Source: Saprospiraceae bacterium
GTDB taxonomy: Bacteria > Bacteroidota > Bacteroidia > Chitinophagales > Saprospiraceae
Reading direction: 5' to 3'
Length of the DNA stretch: 64,000 nt
Assembly (NCBI GenBank): GCA_016714025.1
Contig: JADJOB010000002.1
Location: forward strand, 2,264,001 to 2,328,000
Every line of letters starts with the position of its first letter. Within the stretch, counting starts at the first letter, position 1. The position numbers and the translations under genes were made by a program. The notes under the pieces are model-generated. The model saw nothing but the letters and a program-made list of their open reading frames with translations, had not been told where the DNA came from and did not search any database. Positions 54,700 through 62,734 of this stretch are shown one piece after another.

Positions 54700-56739
54700 A
54701 TGAATTTTATAAAAAGATACAGCGCTTTGTTTGTATTTGGATTGTTAGGAATTACTGCTTGTCTGGATCACGATTTTGATAAGCCACCTCAGCCTGTAGC
54801 AGAAATTGGCTTTGATCCAAATTCCTCTATTGCTGAATTAAAATCAAAATATGTATCTGGAAAGTTTACAACGATTACAAACGATTTTTTAATTCATGCG
54901 ACAGTAGTAGCAGATGATAAAAGTGGCAATTTTTATAAAACGATCGTGATTCAAGATTCAACTGGTGGAATTGAATTAAAATTAAATCGAACAGGCATTT
55001 ATACTGATTTTCCTGTAGGTATGAAAATTGGATTAAAATGCAAGGGTTTGACAATAGGAGATTACAATGGGTTGATTCAATTAGGTTTGGGTACTTATCA
55101 AAATGGGAACTATACGAATTTATCTGGAATAGAAGATGTGTTAATTGACAATTATGTCTTTAAAGGACCTAAAAATCAACCCATCGTTGCAAAGAAAAAA
55201 ACTATAAGTACCTTAACAGCACAGGATATAAGTACTTTAATCCAGTTAGATAATGTTGAATTTGCGCGAAGCGATACCGGTACAACCTATGCAGATGTGA
55301 TTGCTAATGTTTCAGTCAATCACACATTAACAGATTGCAATAAAAATGAAATCTTGTTGCGCACCAGCAATTTTGCAGATTTTGCCGGCTCTGTAGTGCC
55401 ATCAAAGAATGGAAGCATAACAGCCATATTGAGCAAATACCAATCTGATGCGCAGCTCTATATTAGAAACTTAAATGATGTACAATTTACAAACGATCCA
55501 TGCCTGGGAGGTGGAAATTTAACCCAGATTTCAATTTTGGATTTGAGAAAAATATTCACAGGAACCATTACAAATGCGCCATCCAATAAAAAAATTGTCG
55601 GTACGGTAATCAGCGACCGGGTAAATATGAATACCACAACTAAAAACCTAGTCATTCAGGATGTTACTGGTGGAATTACTATTCGGTTTTTATCAAATCA
55701 CAGTTTCAATTTAGGAGACCAACTTCAAATTAATGTATCTGATCAGGAAATTTCTGAATTTGATGGATTGTTGCAAATCAATAATGTTGACAATGCAAAT
55801 GCAACCAAAATCGGTACGGGTAACATTGTTCCTCAAATTAAAACGCTTTCTGAAATCATCGCAAATTTTGAAAACCTGGAATCTAGCCTTGTTGAAGTAT
55901 CCAATATTACAATTAGTAAAACGGGCTCCACAACTTTTTCGGGTTCATGTACTTTGAATGATGGGACTGGTAGTATGTTGTTGTTTACCAGAACCCAGGC
56001 TTTATTTGCAAATGAGAATTTTCCAACAGGGTCAATAAAGCTTTTAGCCATGGTAACTCAAGGTGGCGCAAATAAAGACATGCAATTAACCATGCGTAAT
56101 TCAACCGATGTGAGTGGCGGAGGAGGTGGAGGTACACCAATTTTTATTAGTTTGCGTACGGTTCGGTCTTTATATTTAGGCACTACAACCAGTGTCCCAG
56201 CGAATCGAAAAATTCATGCAAGTGTTATAAGTGATGTCTCCAATGGCAGCACCACAACTAAAAACATTCACATACAAGATAGTAGTGGTGGAATGGTTGT
56301 TCGATTTACAGCTGACCACAATTTTGGGGTGGGAGATGATTTGGAAATTGATATATCATCACAAGAGTTGTCTGAGTTTTCAGGTTTACTTGAAGTCAAT
56401 AATGTACCCTTGGCAAATGCTAAAAAAATTGGAACCAATGTACTGTTGCCAACACGTTATTCAATCAATCAGATACTTCAAAACTTTGAAGCATTGGAAT
56501 CTACTCTGGTTGAGATTATTGGAGTTACAATAACCAAAGCAAGTGGTACCACATTTTCAGGTACCTGCACGCTCAATGACGGATCAGGAAGTATGGATCT
56601 TTACACACGCACACAAGCCAGTTTTGCAGGCACTAATTTTCAAACAAGTGTTGTCAAAATAATCGGAGTCGTTAATCAGGGTGGAGCAACTCAAGCCAAA
56701 CAAATTTCAATCAGAAGTCTGAATGATATTACGCCTTAA
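54700..56739 (+). CDS. DUF5689 lipoprotein with three repeats
   Basis: A lipoprotein signal (ITAC lipobox, Cys at ~21 from ATG 54700; ATG 54676 is also possible) precedes three DUF5689 units, at about residues 30-265, 275-467 and 482-679. Units two and three are close copies, sharing TTTKN-IQD--GG, LSEFxGLLxxNNV and FSGxCTLNDGxGSM. A poly-Gly linker (SGGGGGGTP) separates them. DUF5689 resembles OB-fold modules, so surface binding of nucleic acid or glycan is plausible. It follows the receptor by 30 bases and overlaps the next gene in TAATG. Confidence 0.88.
   Translation: MNFIKRYSALFVFGLLGITACLDHDFDKPPQPVAEIGFDPNSSIAELKSKYVSGKFTTITNDFLIHATVVADDKSGNFYKTIVIQDSTGGIELKLNRTGIYTDFPVGMKIGLKCKGLTIGDYNGLIQLGLGTYQNGNYTNLSGIEDVLIDNYVFKGPKNQPIVAKKKTISTLTAQDISTLIQLDNVEFARSDTGTTYADVIANVSVNHTLTDCNKNEILLRTSNFADFAGSVVPSKNGSITAILSKYQSDAQLYIRNLNDVQFTNDPCLGGGNLTQISILDLRKIFTGTITNAPSNKKIVGTVISDRVNMNTTTKNLVIQDVTGGITIRFLSNHSFNLGDQLQINVSDQEISEFDGLLQINNVDNANATKIGTGNIVPQIKTLSEIIANFENLESSLVEVSNITISKTGSTTFSGSCTLNDGTGSMLLFTRTQALFANENFPTGSIKLLAMVTQGGANKDMQLTMRNSTDVSGGGGGGTPIFISLRTVRSLYLGTTTSVPANRKIHASVISDVSNGSTTTKNIHIQDSSGGMVVRFTADHNFGVGDDLEIDISSQELSEFSGLLEVNNVPLANAKKIGTNVLLPTRYSINQILQNFEALESTLVEIIGVTITKASGTTFSGTCTLNDGSGSMDLYTRTQASFAGTNFQTSVVKIIGVVNQGGATQAKQISIRSLNDITP
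55520..56736 (+). repeat. tandem internal duplication within the DUF5689 gene
   Basis: The ~610-base units at about 55520-56120 and 56140-56736 encode near-parallel protein sequences; an identical stretch ACCACAACTAAAAAC recurs at about 55636 and 56256. Confidence 0.75.
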
Positions 56740-57476
56740 TGGCTTTGAGTATTACCAAGGAGGCATTCAGATTTAAACAGTTTTCGGTTTTAGTAAGTCC
56801 GGGTGTTTTTCCTATTACTACGGATGCTGTTTTGTTGGGTTCTTGGATTCAGCTTGATTCTTCAGATAGAATTCTTGATATTGGTACAGGGAGTGGTATC
56901 TTGTCATTAATGGCTGCTCAGAAAGCGGCTGTCCATGCAAATATTACTGCATTAGACAGTGATAAGAATTCAGTACAATGTGCAACGTACAATTTTGAAC
57001 AATCTCCCTGGCAATCTAAATTGAATGCATATTGTTTGAATGCTGAAGATCTTTTAAACTCCAATTTAAATCATCAACTCGGATATCGATTCGATCAAAT
57101 TATATGCAATCCACCTTACTTTTCGGATTCCTTATTGTCTCCCAATGGAGATAAAAACAGGGCCCGTCATCAGTTTTCATTAAGTTTTCCGCTATTAGTG
57201 AAAATTGCAGAAGCGTATTTAAATCCAGATGGTAAAATCAGTTTGGTATTGCCGGCTGTTGGTTCTGACATGCTTGTAAATCAAATGCAACGTGTAGATT
57301 TGTGTTTGTCCAGAGTTTTAAAAGTTCGAAATAAGCATGCATCAAAAACAAATCGAGTCTTATTGGAGTTCGCTAAATCTAAAACGGGATGTGTGGAGTT
57401 TGAGTTGTTTTTATATGATGAAAACGGAAAGCGCAGTAAGGAGTATTCTATTTTAACCCAAGAGTTTTATCTATAA
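56739..57476 (+). CDS. tRNA1(Val) (adenine-N6)-methyltransferase, TrmN/YfiC-like
   Basis: This SAM-dependent enzyme probably methylates A37 of tRNA1-Val. The N-terminus FRFKQFSVLVSPGVFPITTDAVLLGSW is typical of YfiC, followed by the SAM motif ILDIGTGSGILSLMAAQ and the adenine-N6 methylase motif NPPYF. The length of 245 is normal. Its ATG overlaps the DUF5689 stop (TAATG), so it is translationally coupled to a surface lipoprotein gene despite an unrelated function. Confidence 0.92.
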   Translation: MALSITKEAFRFKQFSVLVSPGVFPITTDAVLLGSWIQLDSSDRILDIGTGSGILSLMAAQKAAVHANITALDSDKNSVQCATYNFEQSPWQSKLNAYCLNAEDLLNSNLNHQLGYRFDQIICNPPYFSDSLLSPNGDKNRARHQFSLSFPLLVKIAEAYLNPDGKISLVLPAVGSDMLVNQMQRVDLCLSRVLKVRNKHASKTNRVLLEFAKSKTGCVEFELFLYDENGKRSKEYSILTQEFYL

Positions 57477-57554
57477 CAGCTTTTATTTAGGGGAAATAGC
57501 TGACTAGATCAAATTTTATAAGGCCAATACTAGGAAATATATTTTTAAAACAAT

Positions 57555-58889
57555 TCAATTGCTTGAGTTCAATTTAAACGAACTAGTGATTCGAAGAAAG
57601 CGGCGGTATAATAAGAAAGCCATGCTGCTGAGACATACAATAAATCCAGTCCACACACCTGAAACTTGCCAATTAAGCACGACACTTAGAAAGTAACCAA
57701 TTGGAATCCCCACAAACCAATAACACAAGGTGGTGTAGATTGTAGGCAGCTTTACATCTTGAATTCCTCTCAAAACACCAATTCCAACTGCTTGAATAGA
57801 ATCTCCTAGCTGAAATGCAGCTGCAAATAAGAACAACAAAGCTGCATGATGTATGACCTCTTGATCGGATGTAAACAAATAAGGAATTTGATTTCTAAAA
57901 ATGATAAAAAACACGGCGCAGATAATGCCATATATTGCTGAAAACTGTAAGACAGAAACACCAATTTTTCGAACCAGGTGAATGTCTTTCATGCCAAAGG
58001 CTTCACCTACTTTAATTGAACCAGCAGAGGATAATCCGATAGACACCATAAAGGTCAAAGCAGCAACAGAAAGGGATACCTGGTGTGCTGCCTGTTGGGT
58101 AGCTCCAAACCAACCTACTAAAATACCCAACACGACGAACGCTCCAATTTCACTTACATATTGCCATGCACTGGGCAATGCAAGACGGGTAATTTTTTGT
58201 AATTGCAATCGGTCAATGGTACGATTACTAAGCTGATATATTTTATATCGGGAGTGATACAAAACATATATACCCAATGCAAGTGCTATTAAAATCCGGG
58301 TAATAAATGTTGCTACACCGGCACCAACCAATTCCATTTTTGGGAAGCCATAATTCCCATAAATAAGTAAATAATTTAAAAATGCATTAATAGGGATGGA
58401 TGCCAATGATAGAATCATAGGAATTTTTGTAAAATTTAAACCATCACAAAATTGTTTTATACTTAGAAATACGGTCATAGGAACAATGGACCAAAGCATC
58501 CAATTCATATACGGAAGTCCGAGATTAGCAACTTCTGGATCTTGTCCAAGATGAAAAATAACTCCTCCAAAAATATAGAGTAACAAAGAGGTTAAAATAG
58601 CTACTGAAACATTGAGATAAAATGCGTTATTTAAAAGTGCTCCACAAGATTCCGGATTTTTTGCGCCTTTTAATTCTGCAACTAATGGTGAAATCGCTAC
58701 GGTAAAACCGATGCATAATACATAAGGTAATCCAATCATATTGGTTACTAATGATGCCGCTGCCAAATGTTTATAACTTAAGTGGCCAACCATAGCTGAA
58801 TCAATAATATTCAGCATCATTTGAGACAAATTCCCTAAAATAATTGGGAATGCCAGTTTCAATAAATCCAACTGTTGTTGTCTGTTCAA
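57555..58889 (-). CDS. MATE-family efflux transporter
   Basis: This twelve-helix multidrug and toxin extrusion transporter starts LLKLAFPIILGNLSQMMLNIIDSAMVGHL, with the mirrored FMVSIGLSSAGSIKVGEAFG in the second half. Such carriers exchange Na+ or H+ for drugs or metabolites. The apparent ATG at 58934 lies inside the terminator hairpin of the upstream gene and would encode MNISRPFFFSF, which looks like translated terminator. TTG 58889 gives MNRQQQLDLLKLAF, a better family N-terminus. Substrate is unknown. Confidence 0.88.
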   Translation of the reverse strand: MNRQQQLDLLKLAFPIILGNLSQMMLNIIDSAMVGHLSYKHLAAASLVTNMIGLPYVLCIGFTVAISPLVAELKGAKNPESCGALLNNAFYLNVSVAILTSLLLYIFGGVIFHLGQDPEVANLGLPYMNWMLWSIVPMTVFLSIKQFCDGLNFTKIPMILSLASIPINAFLNYLLIYGNYGFPKMELVGAGVATFITRILIALALGIYVLYHSRYKIYQLSNRTIDRLQLQKITRLALPSAWQYVSEIGAFVVLGILVGWFGATQQAAHQVSLSVAALTFMVSIGLSSAGSIKVGEAFGMKDIHLVRKIGVSVLQFSAIYGIICAVFFIIFRNQIPYLFTSDQEVIHHAALLFLFAAAFQLGDSIQAVGIGVLRGIQDVKLPTIYTTLCYWFVGIPIGYFLSVVLNWQVSGVWTGFIVCLSSMAFLLYRRFLRITSSFKLNSSN

Positions 58890-58906
58890 AATTTCTACAA
58901 TAAAGG

Positions 58907-58946
58907 AAAAAAAAAAGGGTCTGCTAATGTTCAAGAAAGCAAACCC
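58907..58946 (-). terminator. intrinsic terminator of the HTH-like gene
   Basis: On the minus strand GGGTTTGC (58946-58939) pairs with GCAGACCC (58924-58917) in an 8-bp stem with one G-T pair and is followed by ten T residues (58916-58907). It overlaps the naive start of the MATE gene. Confidence 0.8.
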
Positions 58947-58976
58947 TCAATAAATAGGTAAGGTAATAAGACTTAA

Positions 58977-59222
58977 TTAATTTTGTTTGGCGTTTTCTTG
59001 TATTAGTTTTTTTGCTAAATTTAAAATTCGTTCATCTTCAATGTGAACAATCCCTCCATTTGGACCGGGCTGAATATGATTGCCGCTGTTTTCAAGATGA
59101 TGCGCTCCAAAGTAATTTCGCACAACCTGTTCATCCAGATTTAATTCATCCGCAATTTTACGAATGCTTCCGGTAGGTAAATTGTGTTTAATTGTGCGGA
59201 GCTCATCCAAGGTTATATTCAT
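58977..59222 (-). CDS. small helix-turn-helix-like protein
   Basis: From ATG 59222 this is an 81-residue protein. Residues ~5-40 read as an HTH: LPTGSIRKIADELNLDEQVVRNYFGAHH, with a turn between two helices. After that comes GPNGGIVHIEDERILNLAKKLI, a short motif I associate with a conserved Bacteroidota family of small DNA-binding proteins. The protein is probably cytosolic. Target genes are not known. A start at 59246 adds eight residues. It ends at a strong terminator. Confidence 0.7.
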   Translation of the reverse strand: MNITLDELRTIKHNLPTGSIRKIADELNLDEQVVRNYFGAHHLENSGNHIQPGPNGGIVHIEDERILNLAKKLIQENAKQN

Positions 59223-59334
59223 AGTTATTGGTTTAAATGTGAACAAAATAAATGACCGTTCAAGTTAGTACGACATTTAGGTTCCTGCAAGTATTTACAG
59301 GAAAAAATTTTTCGTAAAATGTTTAGGCTAATTT

Positions 59335-60447
59335 CTAAAGGACCTGGCTGACATCTACATAAGGTAAGCCAAAAGCATCAGCTACCCCCTGATAAACTAC
59401 CTTGCCATGAACAACATTCAGTCCACTGGTAAGTGGTTTACTGTCTTTGCAGGCTGCTTTCCAGCCTTTGTCTGCCAATTGAATCGCAAAAGGCAAGGTT
59501 GCATTCGTTAAAGCTAATGTGGAGGTAAATGGAACAGCACCGGGCATATTCGCCACACAATAATGAACTACATCATCAATAATATATATTGGATCATCAT
59601 GCGTTGTTGGTTTACTTGTTTCCATACATCCCCCTTGATCTATTGCCACATCAACCAGTACTGTTCCAGGTTGCATGGTTTTTAACATATCACGAGTTAC
59701 GAGGCTAGGGGCTTTAGCACCAGGGATTAATACGGCCCCAACGATTAAATCATGGGTTTTGACCAATTCCCGAATGGTTAATTCATTGGAATACATGGTC
59801 GTGACATTTGGAGGCAACACATCAGCCAGGTAGCGCAAACGAGGCAAACTCACATCCAATAAAATAACTTGTGCACCCATTCCAGCAGCCATCTTAGCAG
59901 ATTGAGTGCCTACAATACCACCCCCTAAGACCAATACTTTGGCAGGTGGAACTCCCGGAACACCGCCTAATAAAATTCCTTTTCCTTTTTGTGGCTTTTC
60001 TAAAAATTTAGCACCCTCCTGGATAGCCATCCTTCCAGCAACTTCAGACATAGGTACCAATAAAGGCAGGCTGCGATCAGCCAATTCAACTGTTTCGTAA
60101 GCTAGACAAATAGCACCGCTTTCTATCATCGCTTTCGTTAAGGGTTCATAGGAAGCAAAGTGAAAATAAGTGAATATGAGTTGATTCTCTTTGACCAAAG
60201 GATATTCTGAAGCAATTGGTTCTTTGACTTTTATAATCATTTCAGCGATGCCATAGACTTCTTCGATGCGATTTAAAATAGAGGCACCGGCATCCTTATA
60301 CATTTGATCCGTAAATCCGCTCCCTTCGCCAGCTGTCGATTGAATATATAGTTTGTGACCTCTTTTACTTAATTCGAGAGCACCCGCAGGGGTGAGGGCC
60401 ACGCGGTTTTCGTTGCTTTTTATTTCTTTAGGAACACCAATAATCAT
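59335..60447 (-). CDS. ald: alanine dehydrogenase
   Basis: Ald reversibly deaminates L-alanine to pyruvate with NAD+. The N-terminal substrate domain has IIGVPKEIKSNENRVALTPAGALEL, and IIKVKEP and YFHFASYE carry the catalytic-region Lys and His. The nucleotide-binding domain has VLVLGGGIVGTQSAKMAAGMGAQV. The length of 370 is standard. With rocD and the hydroxy-acid dehydrogenase it suggests amino-acid utilisation. A near-consensus TATTTTCG lies upstream. Confidence 0.97.
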   Translation of the reverse strand: MIIGVPKEIKSNENRVALTPAGALELSKRGHKLYIQSTAGEGSGFTDQMYKDAGASILNRIEEVYGIAEMIIKVKEPIASEYPLVKENQLIFTYFHFASYEPLTKAMIESGAICLAYETVELADRSLPLLVPMSEVAGRMAIQEGAKFLEKPQKGKGILLGGVPGVPPAKVLVLGGGIVGTQSAKMAAGMGAQVILLDVSLPRLRYLADVLPPNVTTMYSNELTIRELVKTHDLIVGAVLIPGAKAPSLVTRDMLKTMQPGTVLVDVAIDQGGCMETSKPTTHDDPIYIIDDVVHYCVANMPGAVPFTSTLALTNATLPFAIQLADKGWKAACKDSKPLTSGLNVVHGKVVYQGVADAFGLPYVDVSQVL

Positions 60448-60514
60448 GGGAAAAGGAGTTTAGTATTTGAAAAGGCGAAAATACAATAAGGAAGGAAATA
60501 AAAGGGAACCGCCT

Positions 60515-60552
60515 AAAAAAAGATAGCCCGTATACAGTTATACGGGCAAATC
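60515..60552 (-). terminator. hairpin with U-tract, element 1
   Basis: GCCCGTATA (60526-60534) and TATACGGGC (60539-60547) form a 9-bp stem with a CAGT loop, extended by AGAT/ATCT. On the minus strand seven T residues follow (60521-60515). Confidence 0.8.
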
Positions 60553-60554
60553 TT

Positions 60555-60572
60555 CATTTAATAACCAAAACT
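60555..60572 (-). repeat. 18-base box, copy 1
   Basis: The plus strand reads CATTTAATAACCAAAACT, identical to copy 2 at 60891-60908. Confidence 0.85.
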
Positions 60573-60845
60573 CAAAACTCGTTTAGAATTATTCCAAGAA
60601 CTGTGCCAAAAACGATCTGAAGGCAGCATGCAATCTTGAATTCAATTTAAAAGTCCTATAATTTGGAAAAGGGAAACTATAATAATCGCCTGGTATTATT
60701 AGGATTGGAGGGGAATAGAGTCACTAATTATGATGGAATTAAGCGGAATTTAAAATGGATTCGTGGGCTAAAATTCAAGAAGTGAATTTAAGCTAGGGAT
60801 TTGGAAACACCTAGAATCTGGTTTTTCAATGAAAGTATTTACTAT

Positions 60846-60878
60846 AAAAAAAAATTGCTCGTGACGTTTCACGAGCAA
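60846..60878 (-). terminator. hairpin with U-tract, element 2 (downstream of mqnD)
   Basis: TTGCTCGTGA (60855-60864) pairs with TCACGAGCAA (60869-60878), loop CGTT. On the minus strand nine T residues follow (60854-60846). It may end the mqnD transcript. Confidence 0.8.
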
Positions 60879-60890
60879 AAACGAATTTTA

Positions 60891-60908
60891 CATTTAATAA
60901 CCAAAACT
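60891..60908 (-). repeat. 18-base box, copy 2
   Basis: This is identical to copy 1 and lies 12 bases before its hairpin in the minus-strand direction. Confidence 0.85.
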
Positions 60909-61019
60909 TACACAGTGTAAATATATAATATATTATTAAAAATCACTATATGTAAATGGTTAAATTTTAGTATTTAATAAAGATTTTATTAAATTAATAT
61001 GTAATCTATTTATAATCAG

Positions 61020-61853
61020 TTATATAAATATATTATTACCCTTGTTGGATGAAGGATTTAGAGATTCAAACATACTTGAAAGTGCTGACCTGCCAAGCTT
61101 GCCAAGTCCCAAACTAAATTGATTTACATATAGACGGATGTGTTTTTGAATTACATCAGGGCTCATTTCGCTTGCATGCGTTTGAATATAAGGCATTAAC
61201 TGCTGTTCATTGAGTAGTGCAAAGTCCAGACTTTTACGAATGGTTTGTTGCAGGGCGCTTGCTTTTTCCAAGCCCAATGTTTTACGAATACCAATTAAAC
61301 CCAATGGGATAGGATAGCCTGTTTTTTCAACCCATAACTTGCCTAAATCAGCCAATTCTATAAGTCCTTTTTCTTTATAATTAAAACGGCTTTCATGAAT
61401 AATTACACCCGCTTCATACGTGCCAAGCAGCACACTTTGTTCTATTTCTGAAAAAACTTTATGGTGTAGCTCCTTGACTTCTGGAAATAAATTTCGAAAA
61501 AGTAAAGCTGCAGTCGTGTCCTTGCCAGGCAAAACGATGCGTTTGGTTGAAAGTGTTCTGAGATCGATATCATGGGCTGCCACCAATAGGGGGCCGGTAT
61601 CGAAACCAGCTGCAGCCCCTGTTTCTGAAATCCAATACTGCTCTGTTATTTTAGGAAGTATGGCTGCGCTGAATTTTATCACATCGTAAATTCCTTTAAG
61701 AGCTTGCTCATTTAATTCTTGAATATCCATATAATCACAGCTTGTTTCCAGCTCTTTTGGATTGCCAATTAAATTGTTAATCCAAGCTCCAAAAATATAA
61801 GTGTCGTTTGGGCAGGGCGAAATGGCTAATTTTATCCGATTATTGCTATCCAT
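61020..61853 (-). CDS. mqnD: 1,4-dihydroxy-6-naphthoate synthase (futalosine pathway)
   Basis: MqnD makes 1,4-dihydroxy-6-naphthoate from cyclic dehypoxanthine futalosine for menaquinone synthesis. The family N-terminus ISPCPNDTYIFGAW, the FSAAILPKITEQYWISETGAAAGFDTGPLLVA region and GVIIHESRFNYKEKGL are clear. The length of 277 is normal. Its ATG overlaps, head to head, the ATG of the pseudouridine synthase gene. This indicates the futalosine rather than the classical Men route. Confidence 0.95.
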   Translation of the reverse strand: MDSNNRIKLAISPCPNDTYIFGAWINNLIGNPKELETSCDYMDIQELNEQALKGIYDVIKFSAAILPKITEQYWISETGAAAGFDTGPLLVAAHDIDLRTLSTKRIVLPGKDTTAALLFRNLFPEVKELHHKVFSEIEQSVLLGTYEAGVIIHESRFNYKEKGLIELADLGKLWVEKTGYPIPLGLIGIRKTLGLEKASALQQTIRKSLDFALLNEQQLMPYIQTHASEMSPDVIQKHIRLYVNQFSLGLGKLGRSALSSMFESLNPSSNKGNNIFI

Positions 61854-62553
61854 GAAATTCGATCCATTTATAATTTACGAAGATAATCACATCCTCATCC
61901 TTGAAAAACCTGCCGGACTTTTGTCCCAGGGTGATCATACCGGCGATGAAAACTTGTTTGATTTGTTAAAGGAATTCATACGTATTAAATACGAAAAACC
62001 AGGGAATGTTTATTTAGGGTCAATTCACCGATTGGATAGACCTGTAGGTGGAATTATGCTTTTTGGGAAAACTTCCAAAGCAACCACAAGGCTTCAGGAT
62101 CAAATGAAAGCAGGATTAATTAAGAAAAAGTACTTGGCAATAACCGAAAAACATCCGGACATCGAAGAAGCAGATTTGGTGCATTACCTAACCAAAGATG
62201 AATCAAAAAACAAGTCAAAAGTGTACGATCACCCTAAAAAAGATTGCAAACTTTGTAAGTTGCATTATAAGGTCCTTGCAAATATTAAAGGATTTGCTTT
62301 GTTGGATATAACACTGGATACGGGTCGATCCCATCAGATCAGAGCTCAATTAGCTCATATGGGTTTCCCAATAAAGGGGGACAGTAAATATGGAATTTCC
62401 CATGGAATTAAACATGAAAGTCTAGCCTTATTTGCCTATCAACTCGGATTTACTCATCCTGTTACTAAAGAATGGATGGAATTTACTCATTTTCCACCCT
62501 CAGATAAAAATTTTAATCCATTTAAAGCCTTTTTTCCCAAACCCCAAGGGTAA
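61852..62553 (+). CDS. RluA-family pseudouridine synthase
   Basis: This enzyme isomerises uridine to pseudouridine in rRNA or tRNA. RluA features: YEDNHILILEKPAGLLSQGD, the catalytic aspartate in SIHRLDRPVGGIMLFGKT and LDTGRSHQIRAQLAHMGFPIKGDSKYG. At 233 residues it is a single catalytic domain with no S4 domain. ATG 61852 starts directly before the conserved strand; the in-frame start 51 bases upstream would lie inside mqnD. The target position is unknown. Confidence 0.93.
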   Translation: MKFDPFIIYEDNHILILEKPAGLLSQGDHTGDENLFDLLKEFIRIKYEKPGNVYLGSIHRLDRPVGGIMLFGKTSKATTRLQDQMKAGLIKKKYLAITEKHPDIEEADLVHYLTKDESKNKSKVYDHPKKDCKLCKLHYKVLANIKGFALLDITLDTGRSHQIRAQLAHMGFPIKGDSKYGISHGIKHESLALFAYQLGFTHPVTKEWMEFTHFPPSDKNFNPFKAFFPKPQG

Positions 62554-62608
62554 TACAGAATTTGTCCAGAATATTTAGACAAGCTCCTCTGAATCTTATT
62601 TATTATCT

Positions 62609-62616
62609 TAATTTTG
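62609..62616 (+). promoter_or_regulatory. Bacteroidota -7 element of ffs
   Basis: TAATTTTG is an exact TAnnTTTG match ending six bases before the predicted 5' end of the SRP RNA. Confidence 0.65.
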
Positions 62617-62621
62617 CCGCC

Positions 62622-62716
62622 GGTGAGAGTTCACGACCAGCTCCTGCTGAATCCCCCAGGGTAGAAATACAGCAAGGGCGGGTGGTTGAGCGGTGCGATG
62701 GACTCTTGCCTTTTTT
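62622..62716 (+). ncRNA. ffs: signal recognition particle RNA (4.5S-type)
   Basis: The conserved helix 8 domain reads CAGG-GTA-GAAA-TAC-AGCA (62657-62674): the universal CAGG/AGCA internal loop capped by a GAAA tetraloop. Flanking arms pair: GCTC with GAGC and ACC with GGT, and the ends GGTGAGAGTTC (62622-62632) with GGACTCTTGCC (62700-62710) give an 11-bp closing helix with two G-T pairs at its inner positions. A T-run (62711-62716) acts as terminator. The RNA of ~90 nt fits the small bacterial type that binds Ffh. Confidence 0.9.
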
Positions 62717-62734
62717 AATAATCCAAGCAGAACC

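Larger units (their letters stand above)
60448..61019. other. 572-base non-coding gap with two matching hairpin/box elements
   Basis: No convincing coding region was found. The gap holds two minus-strand terminator-like hairpins, each preceded in transcription order by an identical 18-base box. The ~240 bases between them (about 60600-60840) show nothing recognisable. Confidence 0.6.

Noticed and set aside
60510..60565. A 14-codon frame on the minus strand through hairpin element 1
   Set aside because: It runs through the stem and the U-tract, and the matching position in element 2 is ATG followed at once by TAA.
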